Assembly (NCBI RefSeq): GCF_027942865.1
Contig: NC_134514.1
Coordinates: 16,725,965-16,789,964, forward strand
Length of the DNA stretch: 64,000 bases
Origin: Odontesthes bonariensis
Lineage: Eukaryota; Chordata; Actinopteri; Atheriniformes; Atherinopsidae
Direction: 5' to 3'
Under the pieces are notes generated by a model. It made no database searches. It was not told the origin of the DNA and was given only the letters and a program-made list of their open reading frames with translations. A program made the translations under genes and the position numbers. The stretch's first letter is position 1. Each line of letters starts with the position of its first letter. Shown here in pieces: positions 27,923-42,000 of this stretch.

Positions 27923-30900
27923 AGTATATAAATATATATATATTTATATTTAAGCATTTTTTTATTTACTTGATAGACAGGTAGGTAGTTCATGTGTGTA
28001 AGGTTAAGTATAGATAATCTTTATCATAAAAAAAAGGCCACAGCTTTTCAAATAAAGCATTTGTTTGATTCAAGTTTGGAGTAACCCCCAGATCGTTTGG
28101 CTCAGAAACATTGACATGACATGTCTCCATAGCTTGCAAACACTTAAAATGCTCATACATCTTACATTACACATACATTAAGATATTCTGGTGCGTGGAC
28201 TGCCATGCATGCACACTCCTAATCTAGACTATATGAGTTTACAAAGCCAGTTCTCCAAAAAAAAATCTCCCATATATGACGACTTAGAAAGAGTCTACTG
28301 GCAGATAACAGTTGCTGCTTCATACTCTTACCTACGTGTCTGTATGTTGCTTTCCACTTACATACTGGACACTTGTAATGTACTGTAGATGTCAACCCAA
28401 AAGCAGTCATCATTATAGATTAGTAGAGTGCTTCATTTGTCACACTCAATGTGCTGTAAACAAACGACTGCATTTTTAGCAGCGTACTGCTTCGCATCTT
28501 GCCTCCTATGTGCAGTGCACAGGAGCCACTGCAGAGCATTTCCACTTGCGGCGACAGGCAACTGCTAACAATGTCTGCATCTTATTCTCTGGTTAATCTC
28601 AGGTGCTCATGAGTGCGAACTGCTTAGGAAACCTTATGTAGAAGAGGAACTGGAGTGCACTGTTTTGTGAAGCTTCGGGTTGGTATTTCACATCAGGCTT
28701 GGAGCTACCTCTTTAGCTATGGGGTTCATAATGTGGTATTTCTGTTTAGGAGTTGAACAGAAGCAGTCTGAATTTCTCTTTCATCGCTGGTAGTTCTTTG
28801 CTTGATTTGCTCAAGCTCAGTCTAGGATTTCTATAATGGCTTCATTATTCTTCAAACAATTTAGATTCTTCTGTCTGTTGTCTGACTACATTTACAAGCT
28901 AAAGGTTTTACTTTAAACCTCAAAATGGCCAAACACTCCCAGGGCTTCTCAATCGTTAAATAATCACTGTAGTTCCTGTTCATAAATAACTTTGCAGGCA
29001 TTTTCAACAACAAAAAGGTTTTGGTCCTAAAATCTTTTCTCCCCGCAAGAACTAACTGCCAGTTGGATCCAAGTGGGAATCCTGTCAGAGGCTTGCACTA
29101 AGCCCAGTTTCCTGTTGGTTGAAGTAAAGCCCAAGATGTGCAAAACATGTTCCACACTTCTTCATCCTGGCTGCATCTCAGTAACTCCATTATCTCTTTC
29201 CCAAAAAGTATAACCTTCTATTTGCTTTCTTTTCATGCATTTCCCTGGTGAGACAGGGAAATGGTGAACATTTTCAGACAGTCTGCCCTCAAAAGCCCTC
29301 CAAACCTGCCTGCTTTTACATGCTCCTAAGGTATGTGTTGTTTTAGTCAACAGTGTTGAGCTTAACACCCCAAAATATGCTCGATCTTTTTGGTGTTTGT
29401 GGGGAAAAAAGAAAAATCCTCAAAGTTTGCACATTACTGTGGTGTTTACTCTGTTTGGCATATTTGGTCTCGCTTGGTTTGCGCTAACTGTGTAAAAGAA
29501 TTTTATGCCTGTCTTGGGATGTTTAGACAAACGCTAAAGTCGGTGCAGCTCTTGAAAAAATGATGACTGCTGTCAGCAGAGAAGAAAATTCCATTATGCT
29601 TTGAACGACCTCAAACCGGGTTAGCAGATGCAGGTCTGGCTCATTATTTTCATTTTATAGATGCCTGTGTATTGTCTACAGGGTTGGGAAAGCCCTCTGT
29701 GAATTTCCACTGAACCACGATGTTGGTGCTTGTAATGTTTTCAATACTCAATTTACCACCATACAATCTACCATTACCTGTGAATCACTCAATGACAAGC
29801 AAAACGCTCTTTGAAGCACAGAATTAGAAAAACCGAGCAACAGCGAGAAAAAACGACATTGTCCTTCTGCTCTTGTTTCTCAGTTGTGAATTTCTTTCCT
29901 TAAGTATTCGATAGATACAAAACATTTGAATCTTGGAAAGGGATGGTCGTAGTGTCCAGAGTTGTTACACTACGGGACAAAGATAAACAAAGCTAAACAC
30001 AAACATGAGCATGAATAATACAAACTTATTCAGTGACTTTTTAGGTTATCCTTTACATAGATGTGAAATAACGTCACTAATAGATACAATGAGCAGAACC
30101 GGTGTCTGTTAGAAACACAAATAAACCCAATCTATTTTTGGTAAGTCAGTATCTGCAGCTCAGCTCTTTAAAGTCCATATCAGTGCTGGCTCATTAAACA
30201 TTTACCCCCATCAATCTTCAAATCTGTTCCGCGTTGCTGAATGTCAAAACAATCACAGAAATCTCTCAAAAAGCCTCTCTAGGACTTCATGACATGTAAG
30301 ACGTGAAAAAAAAATAGTTGATTAAATGATTTGGTCTTTCAACATTTCTCGATTTCCACATTTGATACTTTTCAGTTCATGAAATCAACTGGATGGGGAA
30401 AACAAGCAGAAGAAGTGCAAAATGCTAACACAGAAAGTGTCGTATTTATAATCTCACTCTCATCCCATCTCATATTGACTCGGCCCTCTGACGGAATGGA
30501 CTGCATTGGCCTCATTTTTTTAATTTGGCAAGCACACATACACAGCAGTAATTCATCAAATGTGAGTCTGCTCTTAATCATATTGCACGTGGGAGGGTTA
30601 TTTAATTTCTCTGCAGATTGTAACCTCTAAACTCAACTCTGTGTCACTGCTTCACTGTGAATTCTGCTTCCAATTTGCACTCAGGGAGAGACAAAAACAC
30701 TGACATTCCCTCAACTCCACATATTTCGAAAGACTGTCTATTGCTGTAACCCTACCACTCTCGGGTTGAATTATGAGTTATAAAGTTTTTCCTGATGTGA
30801 GATATCTTCCTGAAATTGATGCATTTACGTCAGTAAATTCCTTTCCACTCACAAATGACATTCATGGCTCATATTCACACCCTTTAAATGAACATTTAAG

Positions 30901-33900
30901 TGACAGATTTCACAGTGAGTGGATAGGAGCTCCTTTTTTTAATAATTTTTTTTATTCTGATACTCAAATGAAAGAGGAAATGATACTTACCAGACCAAGA
31001 GTATCCAGCTTCCACTCATGTTCAGTCAATTTTTGAATGCACTTAAAAGCTACTGTATGATGGGTGGTTACTGTATCTAGTAAGCAAAGAGAAAAGCCAA
31101 AATACAGTCCAAACAACATCCATCTCAGGTGGTTTTTCACCTCTGCCTTTCCAGACTACAGGCAGATCTGACAAAAATCAAAGCATTTTTGGATCTCTCT
31201 TTATGTTATCACAATATCGAACACTGTTCAGGCTCTGATTAAAGCCTTTGGTGTGTCATGTACTCGGGTCATATTTTAAAGTGGTTAAGCTTTGGGGTTT
31301 GGATCACTTCCCTTGTATGTTTCAATCTGACTAAGGCAACCCTTGTCAGAACATATGAGTAATAGGTTAGGGTTTCTTCTTTTTTTTGTTAAACTTCCTG
31401 GTTTTTATTAAGTATTCAAATGTTTTGTTTCTCAGTTGATTTCAAAAGGCCAGATCACCAAGAACATGAAGTTATTGAATAAATTGATTTCCTTTGTCCA
31501 TGTTTTAGTCAGTCAGTCGATTGTCCATCCATTTTCCCTCATCCAACTTTCTATTGTCACGAGTGTGCCCATCAGTTTGATGGTCCATCCATTCACTTAT
31601 TCATATTTTCCATCAATCCTCCATCAGCTTTTTGTCTACACATTCAACATGAATCTTCCATACGTCTATTTTGTACTATAAATGTTGATCTATCAATCAC
31701 TAATTCATTCATACATACAGATATCTATCCATCCATCCATGCATACATTCATCCATCCATCAACTCAGACACCTACATAATCATTTGACATAAATCATTT
31801 ATTACTTCATATATTGTATCTTTAATCAGACCAGCTGCTCATCCACCCACCGAGTTATTTGTCCATCATTTGTCTATTCATCCTTAAGGTTTTTATTTTA
31901 TTTTGGGGTTTTCAGTTCAGCTGAACTGCATGTTTGGTCATCAGACAAACACCCACGCCGTCTTGAATGTACAGTGATTCAGAGGTTCTTTTTCAAACTG
32001 CCCGTGTATCATAGAAAGATCCAGGCAGATTTATCAAAGTGTCATGATGCCTCATTTGGTATGTTCACAAACTTGTCCACTGGTTTGGGGAATATATGCA
32101 CAAGTGTCAGTATTTGTTTTGAGCTTCCACATCTGCTGTTTATTTGAAATTGCCTGTTTGGTTTGTTTAATGGGCAACGGCACTGTAAACACGCTGTGTG
32201 GCATCCTCTTCGGAGACTGCCTTGTGGTAGTTAAAAGTAAATTAGAACTTTGTTTGTCAAGGAGAGATGAAGACACATAGAGTATCTGCATTTGTTTAAC
32301 AATATCACAGTGGCCTGTACAAGCAAGCCGCCACCTACCATGAGCTGTGCAACTGTGCAGTAATGGTTTCTTTAGAGAGTGTGAACAAAAAAAGAAATGT
32401 CATCTTTATTAGTCCATCCACAAGGGAACACTGTCACTTTGCTGTTATCGTTATGTCCTGTCAGTTGCGAAAACTGCAAGAGGAAGCAAGAGTGAAGAGA
32501 TAAACAGTGAGTGGAAGCTGAGAATTGCTATACAATCACTGTGCAGCTGATTCTAATCGTTGTTTCTGACGGTTTCTTTTGTGATATATCTTATTGTTAA
32601 TGTTCAAGAAGGAAACCACAGGAATGTCTTATCATGACATTATGCTGTTCAATCAACACGTCTGAAGGTGTTGTGTGCTATCAGGCACTAAAACGCAAGC
32701 GGCCTAGTAATTTAAGTGCTGTAAGTTTCGGTGCGGGAGCTTCTTCAACCAGCACAACCCGCGGATACTCAGATCTGTCATTTTTGGAGTCCAGACCAAG
32801 CCCCAGCCTTAAACTCATTCCTTGACCATTTTTACACTGTGACAGAGTTGGTTGTCATACTGAAAGAGACAAATGTCATCTCTACCGCGTATGGTTAGGG
32901 CTAGGACTTAAAAGTACATAGGCTTGGAATTTCTGTACATTGTTAGGATTACATGTTACAAAACACATTGTTAGATAGGTTACACGCGCCCAGCTTAACT
33001 TTTTACAATACACGGCTCATTCTTTTGACCACTTTAGTTACTACCAACCAGGGCGTATTGTTTTGAAGATGCTCTGACTCTCGAACCATCACGGCTTTGC
33101 CTATTGTCGAACTCACATCCTTTCTCCTCCCGATTCCAGCCCGCTTCCAGCAAATCAACATCATCCTGTGTCACCCAACACATCCCAACCCTTGACAGTC
33201 GCCACTTTAACAAGATAAACCGTTTAAATGTTGAGACTGATTGGTGTTTTATCTCTGAACTTTTTTTTTTTTTTTTTTGGTTTTGTCAATATCTTTGATG
33301 CTGTAATTCTGACAGGCTGCGAGAGAAGCTACGCAATGTCTGCACCTGAACAACCCACAGCAGATTTCTCATCAGAAAACACTAAGAAAAAATGCAATAC
33401 TGCCCACAGAGTGCTGGAAAATGTGAATCAAAGATGGCAAACACATAGTCTCACTCTCAGCTGGAGGACGTGCCTCATAGTTCCCGTGGGTGATTCACAA
33501 AAGACTGCCCAAAAACAAGTGTTTTTCTGAAATTTTCCTGAAATGAGAACTGAACTAATGCATCAAAAACAAGAGAGGAAAAAGCAGCTTCCATGGCATT
33601 GCTTCCCCTCTCAGTCAGGATGAGGGGAAAGCTGCATAAAAGACAAATTGGCTTATATTTCTTTTTAAAAACCTTTCTTTTGAAACAGAAGACAGCTTCC
33701 AAACAAAACACTCAAAAAGACTAATTGCGTCTGCTTTTTTTCTTCTTTGAGCTCACATGGGAAACAAACCAGTGTTGAGCGAAGAGATTTATCTCACGTA
33801 TACTACAAAACAAGATCAAATCTGATCATTCGGTTAGATATAGTAAAATATTAAGGCTATTTTTGTCTTTCACAAAAACAAACGGGTATGATATCCTGTA

Positions 33901-34439
33901 AAAAAAAAAAACAGAGAAAAAGGATGATGAAATTACTCCTCAGCGAATGGGACCTAACCTTCTGTCAGCAGAATCCGCTTCCCTTCTTTTAGATTTAAAT
34001 TATTTACATTTTTCCTTCCGCTCTTTTTCTTTTCTCAGTCACCAGAATAGTGGGTGGGACTTCTGCATCGATCCGAAACCGAATGGGAGGTGCACAGAGA
34101 GACCGAAAGTTTGAGAAAGAAATGTGACGCCTTGACGGTCTGGTTCTCAGTCCGTGGAGTCTGCATGTGGCTGCCGACACATTACCTGCAGCGGTAGTTT
34201 TAAACTCCGCTTCTGAAAAATGGCATCTTCTAGTAACGGAGATCTGGAATAGAAAGGAGAAGAGCAAGCAGAAGAGGAAGCTGGAACTGCTGTTTAGCAA
34301 GTGTTGGTGACTTCTGGCTGATCCAGTGAAAGGTCAGTGATTATTAGTCATTAACATATGATTAAGAGCAATTCAAAACAAAGAGGCATTTGTACTTCGT
34401 GGCAAAATGTCAATATGGTGCTACTATGTAATGATAATT

Positions 34440-34480
34440 TTATTTTTCTATTTTATTCTATTCTATTCTATTTTATTTAT
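34440..34480. repeat. TTCTA/TTTTA-type simple repeat
   Basis: A short tandem pentamer-like tract (TATTC units) just upstream of the acceptor of the proposed second ptgir exon. It overlaps the polypyrimidine region. Confidence 0.6.
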
Positions 34481-34539
34481 TTGTTTTTTTGTTGTAATTC
34501 CACAGAGCCATTTCATAGCTGCAGGGCACAGGAGAGGAA

Positions 34540-34683
34540 ATGCAATCTTTGAGTCATGCTTTAAGCCAACGCAGCATTATGGGTCTGACTATACATCCCT
34601 GCTGTGTGTGTTTCCAAACAATGGTCTCCGCAGAAGATGATCTTCTTTTGTTGTCTGGAAATTCTTTATTGATTCTTCTCTGA
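34540..34683 (+). other. upstream ORF in the ptgir leader
   Basis: A 47-codon frame in the same reading phase as the receptor, ended by TGA at 34681-34683. An internal ATG lies at 34579, and the C-terminal part is Leu-rich (DDLLLLSGNSLLILL). If the leader begins at 34506 as proposed, ribosomes meet this frame before the receptor start. Any repressive effect on translation is inference. Confidence 0.4.
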
Positions 34684-34719
34684 TCGGCGACACCCCCATT
34701 CTCTCTGAGAAAGACAAAC

Positions 34720-36067
34720 ATGAACAGAAGCATACTACTAAACGACACATGTCATAATGCCACCTGCATTGTGGCGCGCGATGGCAACCCAACAACAAGC
34801 ATCATCATGTTTTTGGCTGGGGTGGTGGGGAACCTCCTGGCTCTCCTCATCCTTGGAGTACACCAGAAGGAGCAGCACTCCAGGTCCTCTGTCTTCTGCA
34901 TCCTGGTGACTGGCCTGGCCCTCACAGACCTGCTGGGCACATGCCTCCTCAGCCCGCCTGTGTTCATCTGCTACGCTAATAAGATGTCCCTGATGAAGCT
35001 AGGTGGTGACACACTGTGCAAGCTTTTTGGCTTTGCCATGATTTTCTTCGGCCTGACATCCACGCTCATTCTCTGCGCCATGGCTGTGGAACGCTGCCTG
35101 GCCATCAGCCACCCTTACTTTTACTCTGTGCACATCCGCTGCAGGTTTGCCAAATTAGCTCTTCTCTTTATATACCTCTTTTCTCTGGCCTTTTGCCTCT
35201 TACCGTTCATTGGTTATGGCAAATTCAGACAATACTGCCCTGGGACATGGTGCTTCATTGACATGGATGCGACAGGGGATGACAACGCCAGCTATGTGCT
35301 GGCCTTCTCTCTGTCCTACTCCTCCCTCACGGCACTGCTGATCTTTGCTGTGTTTGTGTGCAATGGCTCGGTGATTGTCAGCCTGTGCCAAATGCACCGG
35401 AGCCAGATGATCCGCCGTGGCTCGGTGGTGTCCACGGGGAGAAAGAGGAAGCTGAATCTGGCCTGGTTTGGACAGGGGGAAGAGGAGATCGACCACCTGG
35501 TGCTGCTGGCACTCATCACTGTCATCTTTGTTGTCTGCTCCCTGCCGCTGACTGTGAGTTCACATTTGGTTTTATTTAAGTTTATCTCACTTTTAGGATC
35601 TGAATCATGACATGTCACTTGCCTATGAGTACATTACATTTTACACTCGGAAAGAAGTGACACCCTGATGTGTAATTTTTTCAGTGGTTAAAACATCAAC
35701 CAGGTACTCCCTGTTAAATCAAAACAAGCTCAAGAGAGAATTTTATACTCTGATTTTAGTTCTAGTTATCTTCTAACAAGAGAGTGGTTTAGGGTATGTG
35801 TATTTGCAACCTGGTTACCAGGAGCGGGTTTATTTCATCATTAGAGTCCCCTGACCCCATGGGGACATATGAATACTGATGAATAAATTAATTCATTCCC
35901 CTTATTATGTAATCATTACTTGTAAACGAAAAGCTCGGCAGACATGGCGACCACTGTATGTGCTTGTTTGTGTATTTAAGTCTTCTTAATAGTGGTGCTG
36001 TTCTCTGCAGGCTGAACTTATAGGTGTGTCTTAGAGCGCAACCTTCATAACACATGGCATGCAGTCA

Positions 36068-36098
<31 letters not shown>

Positions 36099-39000
36099 CA
36101 TAGTGTATTGTCTAGAACGTGCCTAACCTGACAGCCCTGGAGGACTGGTCTGGTCCTGCCTTTCCCCAGGGGCAGAGATCTTTTTGGCATGGTTCATATG
36201 CCAGCTAGTCTGTGACCCTAAACATTAGCCAGGTGTCCAGGAACGTGTAATCTGGGAGGACGTGATGAATGTGAATTATTTTTTCTGATCTTGATTTGAC
36301 TTCCACTTGTTAGTCCTTTTTTCCCCTCACAGCTCTGATGATCAAGTAGTTTACAAGAAGCAGTAACAAGTGTTTGTACATGTTGTTTCTGCTCATCATC
36401 TACTCATTGGCTGCGTTTGGGCGGTTTGTGGCAGCACAGCCTCTGAATGTTAAGTAACCTCTTGTGCATGCGGTGGTATTTGACCTGAATTGCAGTTGCG
36501 AGTACCCTCGGGGAAGGAACAGGTCTTGTTCTTTTTTTTGTCAACTGACTAATTTAAGACTTCAGGAAACCACAGTTGTCTCATGTATGTTATTTTTCTC
36601 TTGAACTGTGCTGTGGGAAGTTCATATGTCAGTTTAAAAACAAAGGTTAGAAAACTTGCAGGAGCAAATGTGAGACCCATGTAAAGTGAATGGAAAATTA
36701 AATCTTTATTTATTTTGGGTGTCAGATTAACTTATGCACGTCCTCTGTTTAGTAATCAGTCTAGAATTGCAAGTCTAAAACCTGTACTATGTGGTTTGGA
36801 ATAATTTAAGATCATGTTACTGAGCTGTGAAAAATTAATGTGTTGCGTTTATTTGATGGTTTGTGTGCTTGTATGCTCATGTACTTCTTTGTGGTTATAC
36901 AAAATGATCTGAGACAGTCATGGCGAAGCATGTGAGTGCATATAAGCAAACTTAACATGGTTCCAGACAGATGTGGGCTCATGATTAACCTCTTTTGGTT
37001 TGGCTGGCGGCACAACAGATGTCTGCAAAAAAAAAAAAGAATACAAAACAAAACCAAAAGAACAACTGTTTATTGCAGTGAAAATAATGTGCTGCTTATA
37101 TTTAATTTTTGCTTGCCAGTTATTGCCCTCACACACAGAGGTATACCAGCCAAATCTAATAATTAATTTTTGCTTAAGCTGCACACAGTAACGGCATAGC
37201 AAACAAAACCCTCTGCCATGTGTTTCTGGTTGGTCTTTATAGACTCAAACTCAAAGTGCTTTTATGTAACTGAGTTTACCTTGGAGAACAGTGTTTTCTT
37301 CCCTGAAGAATGGGATCTGTCTGCAGTTTGAACCCATCAGCCGAGGCGACACTCTGATAGATGTTGGTGGTGAAGGAAAGCATGCAACGGAAAGCTCTTT
37401 TTTTTCTTTTCTTAGGATAAGAAAACATTCATTATTTTCAGTACTCTTTGGCTAAAAGTCATGAATAATATTTGGAGTTTGGATTTACAGATCAAGTTTC
37501 TTAATCTCATATTTGCTAAATGGCTTCTCTGCACTTCTGAGGTGTGGTTGTTTGCAGTGGTTGAGAAACATTTTTCAATTTTCAAAAGGTCCACATGTTG
37601 TGTTGCAGTCAGGAAAGTGGTAAAAGATTATCAGATGAGGGAAAATTATTCAGAAAAGTTGCATTATTTCTTGCTGTGGTTGATGTGGGGGCATGTTTAT
37701 GTGTGTATTATGTGTTGCATGAATCGTACAAGCTTCCCAGACTTGCCAGAGTCTACAGCTGATCACATATTGCCTCTCAGTGGTTTGAAACCACAGTACA
37801 AACTGTGCAATTACAGAAGCTGAAAAAGATAAAAGCGCACGTGGAAAAAGCGCAAGTTTTATTGCTTTCGCTGTTCCGTGACAAAATGTGATTTCTTTCA
37901 TGCATCATGGCACGTGCCCTGCTCTGTCAGGATTTGCTCTCATGCGAGCGGTTGACGCATGCTTTGAAATGTATCGTCGGAGGCATTTGTGAAAACAGTT
38001 GCATATTTTTTAAAAAACAGCTATAAAATCCATCTACAGTGGCAAGACATTGATTAGAGTTTCTTCTCGGAGTAAGAACACACACAATGTGAACAACATT
38101 AGGGGTTACACTGTCAGAGATATATATAGCTATATAACAGAGATATATATATATCATTTACATACTGTGAACCAAGAAAACAAACATGGCAGATATGAGC
38201 TTTTTTATGTTTTTATGACTGTAAATGAATTATCAGGAGTTGGGGCTCTGCTGATAAATGCTGTTTAAAAAAAAAAAAGAAGGAAAAAAAAAGGGAAACC
38301 TCCCTTTGTCCTTACACATCTTTGTCCCCCAAACTCTCCCTTAATGTTACCATGGGAACCAAAAAGCTGCCCAGGGAACATGTGTTGGTGTCAATGACTT
38401 AATCGATAAAGTGCTCCACTGCCTATTTACAAGATTAGTAGTTTTAGGTCTAAATTAACCCACAGGAGTAACTTGTGTTGTTTGTTGTTTCGGTTTTATG
38501 TGTTGATGTGTTTTTTTTCTAAAGGTTATTTAGCAACTTTAAGCGTCGGCAGCAGTGGTGCTTTGACGTAATCATAAAAGGTTTCGATTTGTGTAGGTAA
38601 ACATATCCGTATCTTAGTCAGCAGACATATATCGACTGGTGTGTGAGAGGTGGGACGTCAGGAAGTGAAACAAAGATCCATAAATACTGTCCGCTATGAA
38701 TAGGAATAGCAGCTGTAATGAGGTTTCTGCTACACTGTACCATTTACAGAATAACGGTTGTAACACAACACTTTCACTATAATCAATAGGTGGTGCGTAT
38801 GTACCACAGAAATCAAGGGCCTCATTTATAAAAACAGACTTTTCATAGTGTTTTTTTTTTAACTTAAGCAGACAGCAACATCAGAGTAGTTATTTCTAAC
38901 CCTTGCTTTGATGTAGAAATGATGCTACCTCTATGAAAAGTCTTGACTCCACACAAGTGGAGCTTTCAGGTTTCGAAGAGCTACTAAAGTTGCGGAAGCG

Positions 39001-42000
39001 TGGGCAGAAAAGAGTGGTGACTTTTGTTTTGAGCTTTATGAATAATGAAAAGAAATGTCACTTAAAGATGTGAGGAATTAACAGCCTATTTTGCCTTGTA
39101 ATTCAGGGTCCAAATAACTTTTTTTGATATTGGTCTCAGCTCTGTCTTTGTGCCCGAGCTCAGTCAAAGCAGCGGTGGTACATTATCAAGCTGTTTGCCG
39201 TCTCTTGTCAACTCGCTTTTTAGTCAACAAAATAATACATTTCCCATCTTCAGTCTTTTCCATCTTCCCCATGATCTTTTTGGCCAAAAGACTTGCCAAT
39301 TGGCTTTTGGTTCCTTTATGAATAAACCCTCATTGGTGCTGACGTTATAATGGGCGAAACGGCAAGCCAGGTTGAATAAATCTTCTTTGATTTGACATTT
39401 ATGAACTGAATGTGCATGTTACAAATTGGACTCTTAAAACGTGCCAAAACATGTCAATTTATGCTCAGCATCTTTTACGAAGGAATTTAAGCACACCGTT
39501 GGATCTGACCGTAAGAATAGAATAAGTTTTTTATAAATCTGTGTGTGTGTATTTGTATAGCAGTAAACCCTGAATTGGTTTAAATGGATAGTAGTGCACA
39601 TCTCTTTTAGGTAGAAAAGATTCACATTGAGTTTTTCTGAAAAACAGTATACTGGCTCTGGCATCTGTATTTATTTTGCCTGTACATGCAGTTGCTAAGT
39701 AACTTTATCCTGTACATGGTCTCTGACAGGAAAGTTTAAAGTTTCCCAGGGTTGTTCTGGGTCCAAAAACTGAAGACACAATACACCTCCAAAACTAATG
39801 CGCACCATCTTATTTTTCTAGTGACTCACATGCACTGTTCGCGTGCTGTAGCCAGTGAAAAGATGCATTACACAACACATCGGCTATAATCACGCTATGC
39901 AAATGTTTTGTGTTAGCGAATTACGTGCGTTATCAGTGCTGTTCCAAAAACAAACGCTACCTAATGTGTGATGATTAAGTAAAGTTAAGAGGAAACTAGT
40001 TCTCTAGGGGTTTGGAGGTTTGAATGACGTGGATTTTTCTACGAACAAGCTGTTAAAATCTATTTTCTCAAGAATTAAAATTAAATTAAATGAAAATGCA
40101 TGCCAATTATGTTGAATGAATTAAGTTCCGTCATCTACATTCATGTTCACTTGACATGAGTCTTCCTTAAGAAATCGGGAAGACCCGTACACCGTATTGT
40201 GTATCCCTGTGTTCAGAGAGAAGACGCACAACAGTTATACAAACCTCCTTTGACCACCAGAAACACTGTTCTTCATATGGCACTCTAGATTTACTTTTTT
40301 TTGTGTCCAAATCACATATCTGATGTCTATGCCCAAAACATTGAACAGTAACTGCATCAGTGACTTTGAGACAAAACATTTGAATTGTTTTCCTTTTGTG
40401 GCTACCAGATGAAAACGCAATACGAAGAAAAAGAGTCAGGGGATCACTAGAGCACAGTATGTTCTGTTATTTGGATACAAAAAAAAAAAAGGAAATACCA
40501 AATCAAATTCAATAGCTCAGAGCAAACTGGGCCAGAGGAATGATTGCTCTGGGAAGAAGATGAGTAACAGCAAGCCGCTTTGACACATTTATGGTCACAG
40601 GGCATCAGGCCTCCAGGAGTCGGGCAGCATCCCGTAAATCTGAGCTGTCCGGCCAAAAAACAGATAAAACCACACAGAGAAAAGATAATTGAAACCATAC
40701 AAAGCAAAAGTTTAGAAAACGTAACTGTACCTGAACTCTTAGACATCGTCAGATGAAGAGAAATTCTAGATAACATCCCGCTTCACAATATTCATACACA
40801 TGAGTGTTTGTTTCCCTGTCAACCAGAAAACCAACAACTAAATCGTCATTACAATGGTTCCTAAACAGCAAGAAGCTTTCGAGTCCCTCGACAGGCCCGG
40901 TCATATCCCAAGACTGAGTACGCTTGAAAATATGCAGAATGTCAGGATTATAGCACTTCACAGACACTCCTCACATCAAGCTGGATCCAAGTCAAACAAA
41001 TCTGAGTGGATGAAGAGGGGACATCCCAAATCTGCGAAAGAGACTGAAATCATTGTCTCGCCTGCAAGAGGGGAACGTATATGTGTGTGCTTTTTTGCAA
41101 GGGAATGTGGAAATTTTGTTTGATGGAGTTAAACATACCGCGGGACATCCCGCCACCGTCCAGTCATTTTGAGCTGAGTTCTTCAGAAACCAGAACAGTT
41201 GACTGACAGTCCAACACTAAACACTAACACTAAACCAGATTCTCAGAATCAGTGTCAAAAAGTGTCGCTGATTTTCAAAAAAAGGTTACTCAAAAAGCAT
41301 TTGATTTAAAAAAAGATCACGTGAGCCAGAGATATATACCCGTATATTCAGCATAAAACCTGAAGCCTTAAATGTTTTCTGAAAGACCGCAAGTGCGGTC
41401 AGTTTGTTCCTTTCAGGCTCATGGTGGTTATTATATGCAACTATATGTTAGGCTGTAGTTGTATATTTTCTCAGATGGAGCCAAGATTCATTTTGCCGTG
41501 AAACAAAGAGGAGAAACTTTCTGATGAAAGAGCAAACATGCACACAATGTTTTCAGAACAAGAGCAGTCCAAGGCCGCATACCTCGGCCAGGGCTGAATG
41601 GAGGAAAAAAAAAAAAAGAATTCCTTGATCAGGATCCAGATTCACATCAAGACTTCAATCACCCCTGATTTAGTGTTTGAGTGATTCTTCCATTAGTATT
41701 CAGACAGAAAAAACCCAAACAAACCAATCACCTCACCCTGCTAGAGATAATTAATTCAGCATGCTTTACTCAGACAGTTAGAACCACTGATGTAATTTCC
41801 TACTGCGTGAAACATAAAGCAGTGAACAGTTTTTGCTGTCCCATCCCATCAGCTGGTAAATAGAATGGGTGTCCACTCAAAGCCGCTGCGTCCTCCGGGT
41901 GTCTTCCTTCTCAGCTCCACCTCGATGTATTCTAGGGATTGAAACATCCTCAATAATGGGGAGGAACAACTCATTTTAGATCTCAGGCAAGCAAGCACAA

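Larger units (their letters stand above)
23561..34100. other. 10.5-kb calm3-ptgir intergenic region
   Basis: No coding exon is supported. Visible items are a perfect DR5 nuclear-receptor-type direct repeat at 26821-26837, a 26-bp-stem hairpin at 27855-27922, an ATCC/ATCCATCC simple tract at about 31720-31765, and poly-T stretches. Short frames, such as 30331-30630 (+), lack recognisable domains. The region may contain enhancers of either neighbour; this is inference. Confidence 0.5.
34101..34719 (+). promoter_or_regulatory. ptgir: ptgir 5' region, noncoding exon and leader
   Basis: A donor-like AAAG|GTCAGT ends at 34332 and a good acceptor (T-rich tract, TTCCACAG) ends at 34505. This suggests a noncoding exon finishing at 34332, an intron of 173 bp, and a second exon that starts at 34506 and carries the coding start. 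The leader from 34506 contains a 47-codon upstream frame (34540-34683) that stops in TGA 36 bases before the receptor ATG. It also has a two-codon upstream frame at 34556. The promoter itself and the transcription start cannot be placed. Confidence 0.45.

Noticed and set aside
29948..29975. Small inverted repeat CGTAGTGT ... ACACTACG
   Set aside because: Stem of about 8-9 bp is expected by chance in a window of this size.
34004..35618. Minus-strand and shifted frames over the ptgir first coding exon
   Set aside because: They are shadows of the receptor coding sequence in other frames or lie in its leader.
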